In this document: positions 9,331 to 22,869 of the stretch, piece by piece
Numbering within the stretch: the stretch's first letter is position 1
Layout of the letters: every line of letters begins with the position of its first letter
From: Didymodactylos carnosus
Lineage: Eukaryota; Rotifera; Eurotatoria; Philodinida; Philodinidae
Assembly: GCA_905250885.1 (NCBI GenBank)
Contig: CAJNOQ010001147.1
Coordinates: 1 to 35,268 of the forward strand
Reading direction: 5' to 3'
Length of the DNA stretch: 35,268 bases
Notes under the pieces: model-generated
Databases searched by the model: none
Seen by the model: only the letters and a program-made list of their open reading frames with translations
Told to the model about the DNA's origin: nothing
Position numbers and translations under genes: made by a program

Positions 9331-12300
9331 AAATCATCTTCTAGTGTTATGTGTTTCTTTGATAGTGCTTGTAACAGGCGCAAATTTTTCTGATTTTTCT
9401 TTAAAACTATCGAATTTAACTATCATAAACCAGAACCTCTTTTCACGATCACTAAAAATCACCGAAAATTACACACACCTTTGATTTTATCATTATTGTT
9501 ACATATTCTCCAGTGAATTTTCACATTCTCATTTTTGTTATTTAATCATAATTTATTATGTTGGAGAATGAAAGTTGCTTTATTGATAGTAAAAGCCTTT
9601 CAGGCAAAAAAGTTTTTCACTTTGTATTTTCCAACTTAAAATGCATACAAAAACTTCAAAAACAGCCTATGTCAACTGGCAGATTTAGATGTTTCGGTTA
9701 AAATACTAATCAAAATTGAATTGGGACTAAAGCAACAAACAGTACTAATAGGAAATAGCGATGTTTTTTACCTAATTAATTTCTGCGTTTATTATACACT
9801 GACCATTTCAAGATGTTAGTTTAACTCTGATACTTGTACATTTTCGACTTGCTGCTTATTTGCGTTATTCAAACGCAAAACAGTAAATTGAAGTATGAAA
9901 CAGTAAATTGATTACGAGGTTGTATTATAAAAGTCGTCGTTAATTAATATTAACTTACATCGGCCTTCTGCTGTTCCACCAAGCTCGCTAATTAATACCT
10001 GAAACGAAACTAGGAAGGAACAATTGAGAATTATCATCAAGTCGATCATTAATGCAAGGAGAATTTTCGTAGCTAAAAATTGATTAACAAGATCTTTCAA
10101 TGCATGCAGCGAAAAATTTAACTCTGTTTAGTTCTAATAGATTCATTTAAGGTTGAATTTACTAACTATCGATGGCAAGTTAACTCTTCTCTGAATACAA
10201 CTCTTCAATCTTAGTTGTATACATGCCTAAATCAATTCTCTGTAATCGCGTCCACACTAAAAACGATAATTTTCTATAGCGAGGTTTCGAACAGTAAACT
10301 GAAATTGGCTTTTTCTCATATTCATTGACATGCTTATCAGTGATGTCTGAATCGTAGAAATATTTTCTGTTCAGAAAGCAACCCGTGGAAATTATAAACG
10401 ACCGCGAGGCTATTCGAACAGTATCTATTTCATACGTTTATGTTGAATGTCTACTTACTGTTTGTGCAATTCACTCTGACAGTAATTCTATCGTTTATAT
10501 ACAATTTGAGTGAACAATAATGACTAACGTGTTCATTTGACAGCTTCTTTTTATTTTATTGGTTATCTATTGTATGTTAATTTCTCTAGAACAAACGGAA
10601 TCTTTTATGACTTTTAAACTGCTGTGACGTTAAAAATTAGTGAACTGGTGTGAATAGCGTATATTGTTATCACTATCTTTTAAATAGATTATTTATAAGT
10701 TGTTTGTTTTATACATAACAAAATTATACATCAAGCTAATATATGTCATAGTGGCAACTGAAGAGCATATGTGTGAGAGAGCAAATTTGATCTCTCTAGT
10801 ACATCTGTCGCGACTCTTTCAACTTTAAGGGATGTCAATTATTAATGGTATAGCATGCACGGTGAGTAACGTATTTAGAAGCCGAAAAAACGTCTTCTAT
10901 CTAGTAGAGGTCTATGTCATCATATTGTAATCAGTACCTATGTATTGCTCAACTGTAACATACTAATAAGATTGAGGTTGGATGTCATACCCCTCTCCCA
11001 GTAATATTATATCTGTATCTTCTAACATTACAATGCGTTATGTCGGACAAAATTTTAATGGAATCAAAATATATACGAATCTTTACATTTAGTAACGACA
11101 TTTAAAAAAGAGTATTAAAATTTGATTTATAGTTATTATAGGACTTCAGACTGGAGAGTTATGTTATTCGCTTCAGCATTAGGGAGATAATCAATACTGA
11201 AAGAATATTCGTCGAGAGAAATTAGACTACATTACTATGTACACCTGACACATGTTCTACTTCTTAATTTCTATTCTTTTGTATCTTTTTGAACTAACTC
11301 TCCTGTTAGCAGACAATGAACTTCCAACATCATTTTGGTTTGTTTTTGGAAGATACGTTATATTTCTGCCAATAGGTTTCAGTTTCAAGTGAATTTTACT
11401 GATTCAGACAAGATCAATATTAAAATAAGTTTTCGTATGCGAAACGTTGATCTAAATCTTCTAGCGAAATCAACTGCTTCTCATGAATTCTCATCTATGA
11501 CGTGGTGAGATAAGAACCTATGCTTTCTAGAACATATGGATTACGTACACCAGACAATGGTGATATTGCCTAAATAAAACGACTAATCAACAACAAACAC
11601 ATGCCGATTTATAGTGTTTTTTCAGCAGTCTAGACAATACTTTGTGTAACGCCGTCATATAACAGAGAATACGTAAAAACGATAAAATTTCTTATCGGTT
11701 ACGCAACGGATGAAACATTATCTTTTACAAAAAAAGATCTCATTAGATTTCAGGCAAAATCTGCCCCTCTTTTTTACCAAAAGATCGAGTATGAAGTGCG
11801 TAGCCTGTCTCACGAGAAATCCACCAGCTTGGTTTTTGTCTATGGAATCATTGTACACATATTGATAAATGGATTATTCTGATCACTGCTCATTGGTACG
11901 ATAATGATAAAAACCTGAAATCTCTAACATGAATAAACTTAAAACAATTAGTTTCCAATATTGAATAGACAAGAGTATGGACCATAATATAAACACGAAG
12001 AAAATTTTTAAAATTCATTTAATGAATGTTGTTCTATACTCCTATGTTGCTTGGCCATAAGCGAGTAAAGTCAAAGGAACTGAGACATTTTTTACTTACA
12101 TGCCGCGAGATGAACAACACACGCCATACTAGATCTTCTGGCAACAAAGAGGAGCAGATTTTGTTTGAAATCTGGCAAGAATCTTTGACACCAGGTGAAC
12201 AGTGAAATACCAAAGCAACGTTTTAGAAATTATAAAGCGTCATAATCATCAAACGAGTGAAAACTATGCTCATTATTAGAGAATAATGACGAGAAAATCA

Positions 12301-14556
12301 GATTTTTTCATTTCGTTCTTGTAAATAAATAGTTCATTAACAATGATGAAGCAAGAAAATAGAGTCAGTCGAATGGTAAATACATACAGACTGCTTAGAT
12401 CAACGAAGCCTACGATAGGATCTTACATGAATTCTGCAGAAGCTGATAAGACCCTACCATTTTCTATAAGAAAAGCTCTTTTTTTACCTGAATATTTGCT
12501 GCTGCTGCAGTTGAGAATTGTTTTTCAATTCAACTAAAACTATATATGAATATTAACAGAAAATCTCATTTTCACTTCCTATTTACTAAAATCCTGTATA
12601 ATCAAATCGAAAAGATTATTTCCTACACTTTTTTGTTGTTTAGTAATACAAACTCATTGGATGAATGTTTTGAATAAAGATTGCATTCCTATTTTCATTT
12701 TTGTTGGATAAACTACAAATATCCATTATTCTTTACCACAGAAGAGGCCTCATTAGTGAATATTTCTATAAGTAGCTTGTCCAGAAATGAAATCTTATTT
12801 TGTTCTTATTTAAATCCAAAATTTTCATCAAATAAATTTGTATTGTTAAAAATAGGTCTACGATAGGTAATGAAAGATAACGTCATTAAATTCTAATGTT
12901 GTGCTCGATAGAAAGGGATTTTCTCGACAGCCAGTGTATCACACAATTAGCCAAAATATGGGAAATACATAAATATCGTCAAATGTCTTTAACGTCAAAT
13001 TTTTAAATAAACTGAATTAAAGATGTTTCGATAAAAAATCTTGGAGAGGAGCAAAAGATTAACTCGCCTAATATTGTCTTTTAAAACTGAGATAAATAAC
13101 CAACAGATATATGTGTATAAAAGAAAATTGTATTTTCTTACTTCTATGGCTTTTTCTCATAAAAATCTACACTCCTCCTACTTTTTTCTCTCGCCACGGC
13201 AGTGATGTTACAGTATCGTTTTTTTAAACCATCAAAACAGTGATTTAACGAATGAAAATGATACGCTGGCGCATAATTTTAAAGTTATTTAAAATCTTAA
13301 GAAATCCAACGTCAATCCAAATGTGCACCGCACTGTGGAAAGAGCTTTCAGTTAAAATAATACATAAAAGTGTATTTTCCGTTTTGATTTGGGAAAAATG
13401 ATTAATTCGATAACAGTTGACATTAGAAATAACTTTTAAAATGTTTTGAAACACTTTATTATGTTCTACAATTTGATTAAAAAGAGAATTTATCAAACTA
13501 TCAGAACTAAGAGCATTTTTATGAATATAAGGATATAAGCGCAAAATATAAGGAAGAATAGTAAAATTGATTTTGTATTACAGATTAAGAGCAAAATGAT
13601 ACAAAGGAAAGTTTTAATGTTCTTCATTGTGCTTTGATTTAAGAAAAATTTTAACACTAAGTTAGTGTGGCATTTTTATTATTCTTGATTGTTCATATGA
13701 AATATTCAATTTTATGAATAAATATTAACATCGAATTGAGATAAAATAATTCTATTCTATGGTATCATTGAACAAAGCTCTCACAAATATTACGATTAGA
13801 AGTCCATCTAAGTTTATTTTAGAACGTCTTTTTGTTTTCATATCTAGTTCTAACAAAATACACATAATAATAAAAAGGAAAACAGTTGACTTTTTTAGCA
13901 CATGATTTTTACTATCTGACTGTTAAGTTTCACAAATATAATAGATATTTTACTCTTAAAGGTGCACACAGATAGAGAAGATAAAGCAAAAAAAGAAAAT
14001 GTGTTATAGAACCGGGAAATATATCATTAGTTAAATCTGTAAGAAAAATCATGAATAATAACAGCTCTCTTCATCGCATCATCATAGTTTAGAAGGAAAA
14101 AAAAAAGAGTACAATGGAACCAACAAAGTCTTAATAGGAAAAATGTACAATGGTCAAATGTTCTAAAAAAGAAAAGTCATGTGTGCTTCGTCAATAAATA
14201 ATCTTCGAGCAACAGTGACGAAAATAAATAATACATTTTTTCTATTTTCTATATATATATTGTACTATATTATGATTTAAAATCATTACAAACATCAATG
14301 GTATTGTTTGATACTCGTTCAGAACAAATGAAATAAAAGTTGCAAAAATATTTCATCAAAAAAGAGGCAAAAAGAGATTTATATATAAGCAAATAGATGA
14401 AAGATGCATGGCAGCTGTAGGAGTAACTATTACAAAAATCTCACATTGATATACACATTCACGCACACAAGAATCAAAAATGAAAATATATACACACACA
14501 CACGCACAGTCGACGTATCTAAAATGACTAGAATAACGTTCACACCGGTACTAGTA
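9331..14556. other. Gene-poor AT-rich stretch
   Basis: About 5.2 kb in which I see no supported gene. Open frames are short, isolated and of biased composition (for example 12343-12537 plus, 13245-13544 minus). The only exon-like signals are the 40-nt minus-strand candidate at 9959-9998 and a short open frame near 10188-10270. A CA-rich microsatellite patch lies around 14492-14508, just downstream of the SPOC gene stop. Confidence 0.45.
9959..9998 (-). other. Candidate orphan 40-nt exon
   Basis: On the minus strand a pyrimidine-rich acceptor (...TTTCGTTTCAG) is followed by 40 nt open in only one frame (VLISELGGTAEGR), then a good GTAAGT donor. No partner exons with matching phase could be assembled, so it may be a remnant or chance. 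Confidence 0.25.
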
Positions 14557-17500
14557 TCACTTTTTTATCCATTCATTCGATTTAAATATCTGCTCGTATT
14601 TATTACGATTTTGTTCAATAGCCTTGATTAATTTTAAAGATGCATCAGAAGATAAATGATGATAATGACGTAAATGAGGATATAAAATAATTGTTTGATT
14701 ATTAAAATTGGTTTCATGACATAATCGAATTTTATGTTGATCACTAATACCAAAACAATATTCTTTCAATGGACATTTGCCTTTATATGTTAATGAATCT
14801 AAATGAAAAATGAAGATAAATTAAATAACTGATAATATGCAGTCAACATTGACATAACAGAAAACATACAAAAGAAAATACATCATCATCTTTTAGGATG
14901 ACTTCAAGAAGCAAGAGATAAAAGAAATTTAATGATTTGGATAGAGAAAATTGTTTCCAAGAAATATTTGACGAAAATAAAATCCTCACTATATTCTCAA
15001 GTCCAAGGTCTCCAAAAATCCAAAGCCTAGTTTTTCAGCATCGAGAACACAGTAACAAAAGTTTGTTTTAATCACATAGGGTGATGCATCAACTAATTCT
15101 CTATAAGATAAGATGTCTCCGAGCTCTCTACAACGTTTTTTCACTCAGCTACATCAATTTTACGAAAGGCCCAAAAATTGATGTAACTCAGTGAAAAAAC
15201 GTCGTAGAGAGCTCGGAGACGTCTTATCTTATAGAGAATTAGTTGATGCATCACCCTATGTGATTAAAACAAACTTTTGTTACTGTGTTCTGGATGCTGA
15301 AAAACTAGGCTTTGGATTTTTTGGAGACCCTGGATGTGAGAATATAGTGAGAATTTTATTTTCTAAAATTCTTATTTTATTTAGAGACGTAGTTGACATT
15401 ACCTTGGTGTTCATTTGTATTAAAATTCATTTCTTTACTATATGCGTCTTCGATTCGTGATACCGATGGTAATGTTTGTTGTTTATCAATATTAAAATGT
15501 TGATTATTCATTACTGATGTTAAAATTTGTTTGATTAATTTATATTCAATTTTATGATAATTTTCAAGATGATCAAATAAATTAGTTTTTTTATCTGTCC
15601 TTCGAGGACAGGGCAAATGATCTACATACTTTTTCATATCTTTCAAATAAAATGGTATAGCATTATCGATCAATGGACAAGGACCACGATAGGCTCTCAT
15701 TTTACGCTAAAAAATACAACACAAGAGATATTCTAATTTTTCTTTTATGGACAAAAATCTAACATGAAAGTGTATAAAACAAAAAAACTACCTACTTTAG
15801 AAAAAAAAGACGTTGAATTTGTACTCTCTAGTTTAGTTAAATCTTTTTTGACAATCATGACTGATGAACTAGACGATAAAACTTGTTTTTGTTCATTTGT
15901 TTTAATATCATCATCATCAATTTGCATCTGTGTATCTAGATGAGAATGAAAATGTCAGAACAAATGCAAGAATTATAATGGAAATGGACAAAGGCAAACC
16001 GTTGTCTAAGAAGTAAAAGTACACGAATCAATGTCATTTTTCTGCTCTCACAAGTAATACTTTCTTAGTTTTAATAGGAGTAAGGTAAATTCGAATTTTT
16101 CTTTCCAGTTGTAATATTGGATGGTGTGTTACTCTCATCCTGCCGCACACCCCGACCAATCTCTATTAGACCTCTCTTTATTGCAACCAACATCTTTCGG
16201 GAAAGGAAAAGTCAAATTTGAAATCCGAAATTCATAGAAATAGTAAATCTGATGTTTTCGAATTTCGAATTCTAATTCGACTTTTACACGTATTTTTAAC
16301 AGTACTCTGAACTTTCTCCGCTAACAAAAATACCTGGTTGACCATCGGTTCGATTTAACTGGCATCGGAAATTATATTCATTTCGAATTCTTGGATCGTT
16401 TGTTGTTTCACATTGAATAGAGGTGGAGGGTACTAGAACAAATTGCTTTAATCAGTCGAGAATGAATAATGAACTTTAATTATCGTCAACTGTTTGTTTC
16501 ATGCTTTGCAAAACGTCGCTTATCATTCAAAGATAAGTTTTGTTTTGCTCGTTTATATCTGTACTAAAACCGCTCTTGTTTTCGTAGCTTACCTGGTAAA
16601 ACAGGTGCATCGACTATTTGTTGATTATTGTTAGGAGCGCTCTGTTGTTGGTTTTTAATTGTTTTTTGTCGTTTAGTTGTCGAGATAATACACATAAACA
16701 AATACGCATAATAAGTGGTTGAAAAATGTATATGATTATCGGTTAGTGTAATCATTTCTCGTAAAAATAATGGAAATTCATTTAAATCGTTAACTGGTAT
16801 CAAATAAATATTTTCTATTTTTTCATCAATACATTTTTTTGCTACACCAACATATTTTGTTGAACAAAGTAAAGCAAGATAACGATTAAATAAAGACGAA
16901 GAAACAGATGTTGAGGTAATATTCATCAATAACAGGTCACGATCAGATGCCATTGATTGTACAATATATGGCCATAGATCCGTCGTTTTTAAATGACCAC
17001 AGATTGACAATTCATTAGGAATATTAGTGCATAAATAATTTGAACCATAAACTGAACTTGATTGACAATCACATTTTCGTGTATCATCCCGACATATAAT
17101 ACCATGCCAATAATAAGTGATAAGTGATAAACGAGGACTAGAAAAACACATAAAAAAGCCTTCATTGATTGTGAAAATTGTTAATTTAAAATGTAGTTTA
17201 AATACTGAGACAGAGTATCTTTTTATTAGTAGTAAATTTGTTATTAACTTGGAAATTCTATTATATTAACATGTGTATTATTTTCGAAAATGAAGGTGTA
17301 GTTTTCAAACGGAAATATACTAGTACGTATCTTTCTGATCAAATGTTTTGTATGTTCTTTTAATGACTAACTAGCAATTGCTAAAGAAAAACATGATTAA
17401 AATTTTTCGTTTTACTTACTCTGATGTGTGAAATGATTTGTTAACGTCTGTTTGTTTTTCTAACTTGATGTCTGTGACATTTCTTTGCTTTTTCCAATAT

Positions 17501-20500
17501 TCATCAGTTGACGTTTTATTATTAACTCTACTTTGATTTTTTGATTCATCCATAGATAGCACAGTCAAAAATGTATCATCTATTGGGTCTAATAATGGTG
17601 GTAAAGGGATATCTATATGTTCATGAACGGATTCAAGCGATGGAGATAGACCTATGTCTATATGTCATACGAAAAACAAAGATTAGTAAACATAAACACG
17701 ATTAAATTGAGTTTTACCTATCACAGATAGCTGTTGTTCATCGATAATTCCTCTATTCGGTACGACCAACTTCGGCTCCTTTTCCATTAATGAAGATTTT
17801 TTATGTATTGTTTTCTTCTTAATCGGTGAGATTATGACCGTTGAGCAAGCAATAGTGGTTGGTTTTGGTGTGCTTTTTTTAGGTATCAATTGTTGAATAA
17901 TCTAAAAAGATGCAGATCCTAGTAGCGAATACTTGTACTTGACTGATGCTAGAGGATTTAGCTGATGAAAATTTATAATGGAAACAATAAGATCTTTAAC
18001 TACAACGATCATTGAAAAGAACTTTGAAACAAAATAAACAATAATGTCGCTTTTGATCTCGTATTGATTCACGAACGCCAAGTTAAAGGAATTTGAAACC
18101 TCTGTCTCCTGAGGATATACTTTGTTTTTACCTTATTTGACTGAGCCTTTGTTTCAAGATCAATCAATCCTGCTCGTGTACATTTCATTGTTGAACGCTT
18201 TGGTAATGCAGTATCTTCTTGTTTTGGACTAAGTTTGTCCTCCTAGAAATACATAACATAAAAATATCGAGTTAAATGTTTCATGAGAACGTGAAAAGGT
18301 GAGCGAAACATATTATTGCTTAAAACATCGTTCTTACAAATATAGAATTTCTATTGTCAATGAACACTATGAGAATTAGTTTCGTAAATAAGGATTCCTA
18401 AATGCGATCCACTTGAATAAAACTGTCAGACGGAGATAAGACAGCATGGTTTGGCGGTTATGTTGTTTGTCATATACTTCAACGTCACTGTGTTCATGCC
18501 AGTAAGTCATTTGCTATCCTTGAACAAGATACTTATGTTCATGTACCTCAATCACCCTTTTGATATCGTACTTACTACGTTGTGACGTACAACATAGTTT
18601 CCTGGCTTACTAGAGAGCTAGTATGTGGGCTAATAAATCTGTTCGCAAAACTCAACCAATTGAACACGAAAGAACTCTGCATCAAATTATCTTGTGATTG
18701 ATAATTAGTAAAGAGATAAATGACCATCTTCGAAGATTGTTAGTTGCAGAGAAGATATTGGGCTACTCAAAATTGACAGATCCCTCAGAGGCTTGTCACC
18801 ACACTATATCGATAATGGTAGCTGCAAGGCGGGATATTTATCCTTCCTCTTCTTCTTGTTTCCAACTAAGACATAACTATGAAGAACATTGTTATTTGTT
18901 CAAAATGTGTCCAGTCACATGACAAAAGAAATGAATAATAAACAAACACCTGAATAATTGCTAAATTTTGATGTTCTTTGGCTTCTGAAGACAAAAAGAA
19001 ACTTATTATAATAAAAAAAAGAATAATCTGATATTTAACAAACCTAACAACACATAATCGTTGGATTTCATTTCAACTAAGTGTTTAGCATCAACTTCTT
19101 TATTCACAATTTGCGCAAACAACTACAACAGAAATAAGTATGTTTTCAGTATTATATGATCAGTAGTATAGTCGTAACACAAACCTTATTATTTTCATTT
19201 TTAATTGCGAATAATATTTGTCGAGATTTTTGCCTATATTTCTCATTTGTATTACCAAATAATCGATAGATTTCATTTTCAATTTGTACACTTGTTTGTT
19301 TAATGCTCTCCGATGTATATCCGTTTAATCTGGCTTGGTTTGATCTAAATAAAATTTATAATTCTGACAATTCAAATAACAGAACCAAAATATTGAACTG
19401 AAATACTAAAGCTTAATGAGCATACATTTCTTTTTCACTTCTGTGTAAACTCAAAAAACGTTCTTTAGATGCTGCTCAACATCCTCAGCTTCCTGTATAA
19501 ACAAGTCATTAAAATTCTTTCAAAATTTCTTCGTATATAGACTTATTAAATATATCCCATTTCCGCAACAGTAAATGTTAATAGATGTTTCAATGTTTGC
19601 TGTGCTAGCTGTTTTAAGTTACCTTTTTATTAATATATCATTTAATGATAATCGAACTTTTGCACGTATTATTGCCGGTTTAATTGGAGGCGATGATGGA
19701 ACACTATTTTTCTTTACTACTGAAATTTTTTGTTGAGTTGTATTTAAAGACGAAGTTAGTTTATTACCAACTGCTGACGATTTGGATGTAGAAACTATTA
19801 CAAAATCAAGATAAAGCAAAAGTAGTAGATCAGAAAATGAGTAGCAACACACTTATTGAGGTGAATTGAGTGTTTTTTCTTTCAGTAGATAATTTTTGTA
19901 TAATAGCTGACTTATTTTTTTGTTCAATTTGTTTTTTGGGTATAGACACTGACTTTGCTACTAAAGAGTCTTCATTCTATAAAAAGAACAGGATTAGATA
20001 TGTCATACATAGACTAATGATCATCGTACTTGTAAAACATCACAACAAGATGATATTGGCATTGGAACATCTATCAAGACAAATATTTTATTAATAGAAC
20101 AATCTTATGAACACGAAAGTAAGTGGCAGATGTCATCAGTTATATCTCTGAATGATCTTTTCTTCACACACAAAAGGTCATGCAAAACGGCCTGAATAGT
20201 TTTTTTAAAACTAGTATGGACTCACTCTCGAAGATAAGAGTAAAGTTACCTGAATGATGATAACTGTGCTGTGATGGCGTAGCATTTTTCAAATTTTCTT
20301 CAATAGAAAAATTAAAGTGGTGTCCTGATAGCCATCGTTGATTTACTGGTGTAGTACACGAAGAAAATGTTGTTAAATTGTCTATAAACAAATCTAAATA
20401 ATAGTTTGTTAATAAAAATAATATTTTTACAATACTTTCAATCGACTGTATAATTGGATACTCTAAATAAAAGGAAATTATTCGTTTTAGGAAAAAATTA

Positions 20501-21116
20501 AAAATTAATTGATATTCCTCACTCATAGGAGATACATCAGATACTTTCGCAAAAGGATATAATAATGGTAAATATGGTTCAAATTTGATTTCTAAAACAT
20601 AAAATAATTGTTGTGTCAACGATCTCGTTCGCTCTTTGCTACACTGCATAATCATCCAATTCAGTAGGAGGTATGATCACAATCGGTACGTACTTCCACC
20701 AACTTCTGACATAATCCCTTCGAATGAATTGTGAGATTCTTGTTTAACTTGAGCAATATTTTGAACATTTTCTAGAGCTAAGTGATAGAAAGAGTAACAC
20801 TTACAATAAAGAAACTGTATCCAGAAGAGGCAAACCTGTGTTTTGCATTGAATCATTACCATTCATTGATTTGCGATTGTTATAAATGCTCTTTGTAAGC
20901 AGAGATAATTTATCAGATAAAACATCCATTGTTTCCGTCACTTCATCTTTCGTTACCATTGCTTGTTTCATTTGAATTAATAGCTGGCACTCTTCGTCTG
21001 ATAATATATGAACATTGTCAGTTTGACAACCTTAAAAATAGGCATTCGAACATATATTCAGTGAGAAAAGTAAATAAATGAATTGTCTTACCAATGCTGC
21101 AGAATGATGTTGACAT
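14557..21116 (-). CDS. TFIIS central domain + SPOC domain protein (PHF3/DIDO/SPOCD1-like)
   Basis: Exons in coding order: 21116-21092, 21030-20836, 20777-20690, 20638-20250, 20070-20030, 19976-19853, 19794-19623, ~19492-19426, 19344-19185, 19122-19044, 18984-18950, 18242-18132, 17901-17718, 17651-17420, 17137-16593, 16432-16334, 15935-15796, 15706-15403, 14798-14557; about 1,076 residues. The TFIIS central domain (about residues 335-440) is shown by KVRLSLNDILIKR, then QIENEIYRLFG, KYRQKSRQILFAIKNENN and LVEMKSNDYVL, matching the DIDO/PHF3 pattern. The SPOC domain (about 634-790) has YYWHGIICRDD, ELSICGHLKTTDLWPYI and ENIYLIPVNDLNEFP. Two C-terminal modules share CPL...HL..YH...LIK.I and may bind zinc. 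In known relatives the TFIIS-like part touches RNA polymerase II and SPOC binds phosphorylated Pol II tails or chromatin factors. No PHD finger was found. Exon 8 does not keep frame as drawn (67 nt where 66 are needed), and exon 14 has tandem acceptors 6 nt apart. The start ATG at 21116 is inferred from phase continuity. Confidence 0.8.
14973..15363. mobile_element. Foldback (long inverted repeat) element in an intron
   Basis: Arms of about 185 bp (14973-15161 and 15173-15363) are about 95% complementary by eye, with roughly a 10-nt loop near 15162-15172. The outermost matched ends are GAAAATAAAAT and its complement. The element takes up most of the 604-nt last intron (14799-15402) of the SPOC gene. 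No transposase frame is present and no clear target-site duplication was found, so it is a non-autonomous MITE/foldback element of unknown superfamily. The near-identity of the arms suggests recent insertion or arm homogenisation. The pre-mRNA would form a long hairpin within this intron. Confidence 0.85.
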
Positions 21117-22869
21117 CCTACAATTTTAGATAGACAATCTAAAAAAAGAGAAACAATACCAAAAAAAAGTTACAGGAGTTTTTTATAAAGCTGACTCCAA
21201 CTTATATTTTCATCCTGTTACTTGGTACCTCAAACATTTCGTTCATAAAAATCTGTACGTTTATATACTAAATGAAAATAATAGATGTCTCATTCTTTAA
21301 ATAAAAATATCAATTTTTTTTTTTCTAGAAGTAAGAACGAATGATGTCTGACTACATACTATTCATTCCGTATAAAGTACGTAGGAAAATAAATGCAAAA
21401 GACTTAGTGAACAGAAAACGTATATGCCAGCAAAACAAATATATGTTTTATTAAATGACTAACTAAATGGCTATAACGTTTCGATTGAAAACAGCATAAT
21501 TCTTCGAACTGTTTCTCTACTTCACTTGTTTCATTCGAATTTTTATGAGACTTCTCAACGTGCTTTTGAATCATAGTTGTTCTTTCTTATTAATATAGCA
21601 TTTAAGTGGTGTCTCTCATTGTGTCGTTGTACTACACTCGTTTCACCACTGTTATATGTCTACTATTTTCGTTCCAGTTACCACCAGTTGTTTAATATTT
21701 TCCATCGTCTATCTATAATTTTGTTTTTAATTGATCTGATGTGTTTTTAATATATTTTTGACAATTTACTATTTACAATTTATCATGTTTGTATTCGTCT
21801 TAAACGAATAACATTTCAAACATAGTTGCCTGTCTCTCATGTATTAGACACTTTATATCATATTTATGGAATTTTATCATTATAAATTTCGTACATGAAT
21901 GTAGCGTAAATTCATTGACGGGTGTGTTGAATTTAATCGGATTGATTGATCAAAATAATCAGTCAGTTTTGATCGATATATGGAATATAATCATCATCAT
22001 CATATAATCAGCATGTATTCATTTAATTTACTAGTCAGATATCAACGGTCAATATCCAGAACAACTCTTCAGATGAGAAACGGGCGATATACTTCACAAT
22101 ATATTCCTCCAAATTTCATACGTTATGTAATAAATATTTAAAACAAACAATTTCTCTTCAATCTTTTCTATTTGTCGTTTATATTTTATATAGAATGAAA
22201 ATGAATGAAAGAAAAACGTATATTTTCCAATAAAAAAAAAAGAGCGAACAAACAAAAACAAATAAACCACGATTGTTTTTCAAAGAAAAAATATTCCAAA
22301 CAATGACAACAACAACAACAACAATAATAATAACAAACAACTATGTATCGAGATAGAAAAAGCGAGAATTGAGAAAAAGCAACAGTTAATCTACATACAC
22401 GCACACACACACACACACACGCACATACGTAGAAAATTTTTGAAGAGCATACACGCACATTAATTATATTGGACGACCATACGCGCGAACTGTGGAGAAC
22501 AAAAAAAATGTAGAAATGCTTTAAGTTTGTCAAAATTTTTTTGAAATATTTACACAAAATATGGAAGCCGAAATTGTTAAGTAAAAGACAGAACTAACAG
22601 AGTATTAGAAGGAGAAACAAAACACCTGATGTTTTTCTTTGTTTGTTCGTAAGCAACATTCGAGTTTTGATTGTCCAAGAATACAATGATAAGATGAAAA
22701 CATAATGAGATATCTAACAGATCTTTGTTTCTCATTTTATATTTACTGTTCACACGATCGAGCGCACGTGTGTGTGTATGTATGTGTCCAAGAAATTTGT
22801 ATCAAAAACAAGAAAGTGTGCAATGAAAGTAAAAATCGAGAAAAGAAAACAGAAAAACAAAAAAAAAAA
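21117..22869. other. Intergenic region between SPOC gene and kinase gene
   Basis: Both flanking genes are on the minus strand, so this stretch holds the kinase 3' end and the promoter/5' UTR of the SPOC gene. No further exon is supported; the 123-codon minus-strand frame at 22186-22557 is Phe/Cys-rich translation of microsatellite sequence. A CAA/TAA-rich run lies at about 22305-22335. Confidence 0.45.
22397..22428. repeat. (CA)n microsatellite
   Basis: A near-pure CA dinucleotide run with CG interruptions, downstream of the kinase stop codon. Confidence 0.85.

Noticed and set aside
15191..15460. 89-codon plus-strand frame
   Set aside because: It is mostly the right arm of the foldback element, read antisense to the SPOC gene.
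18698..18922. 74-codon plus-strand frame
   Set aside because: It lies within a 707-nt intron of the minus-strand SPOC gene and shows no recognisable protein feature.
22186..22557. 123-codon minus-strand open frame
   Set aside because: It translates a CA microsatellite and CAA/TAA runs into Cys/Val and Phe-rich low complexity; no splice or domain support.
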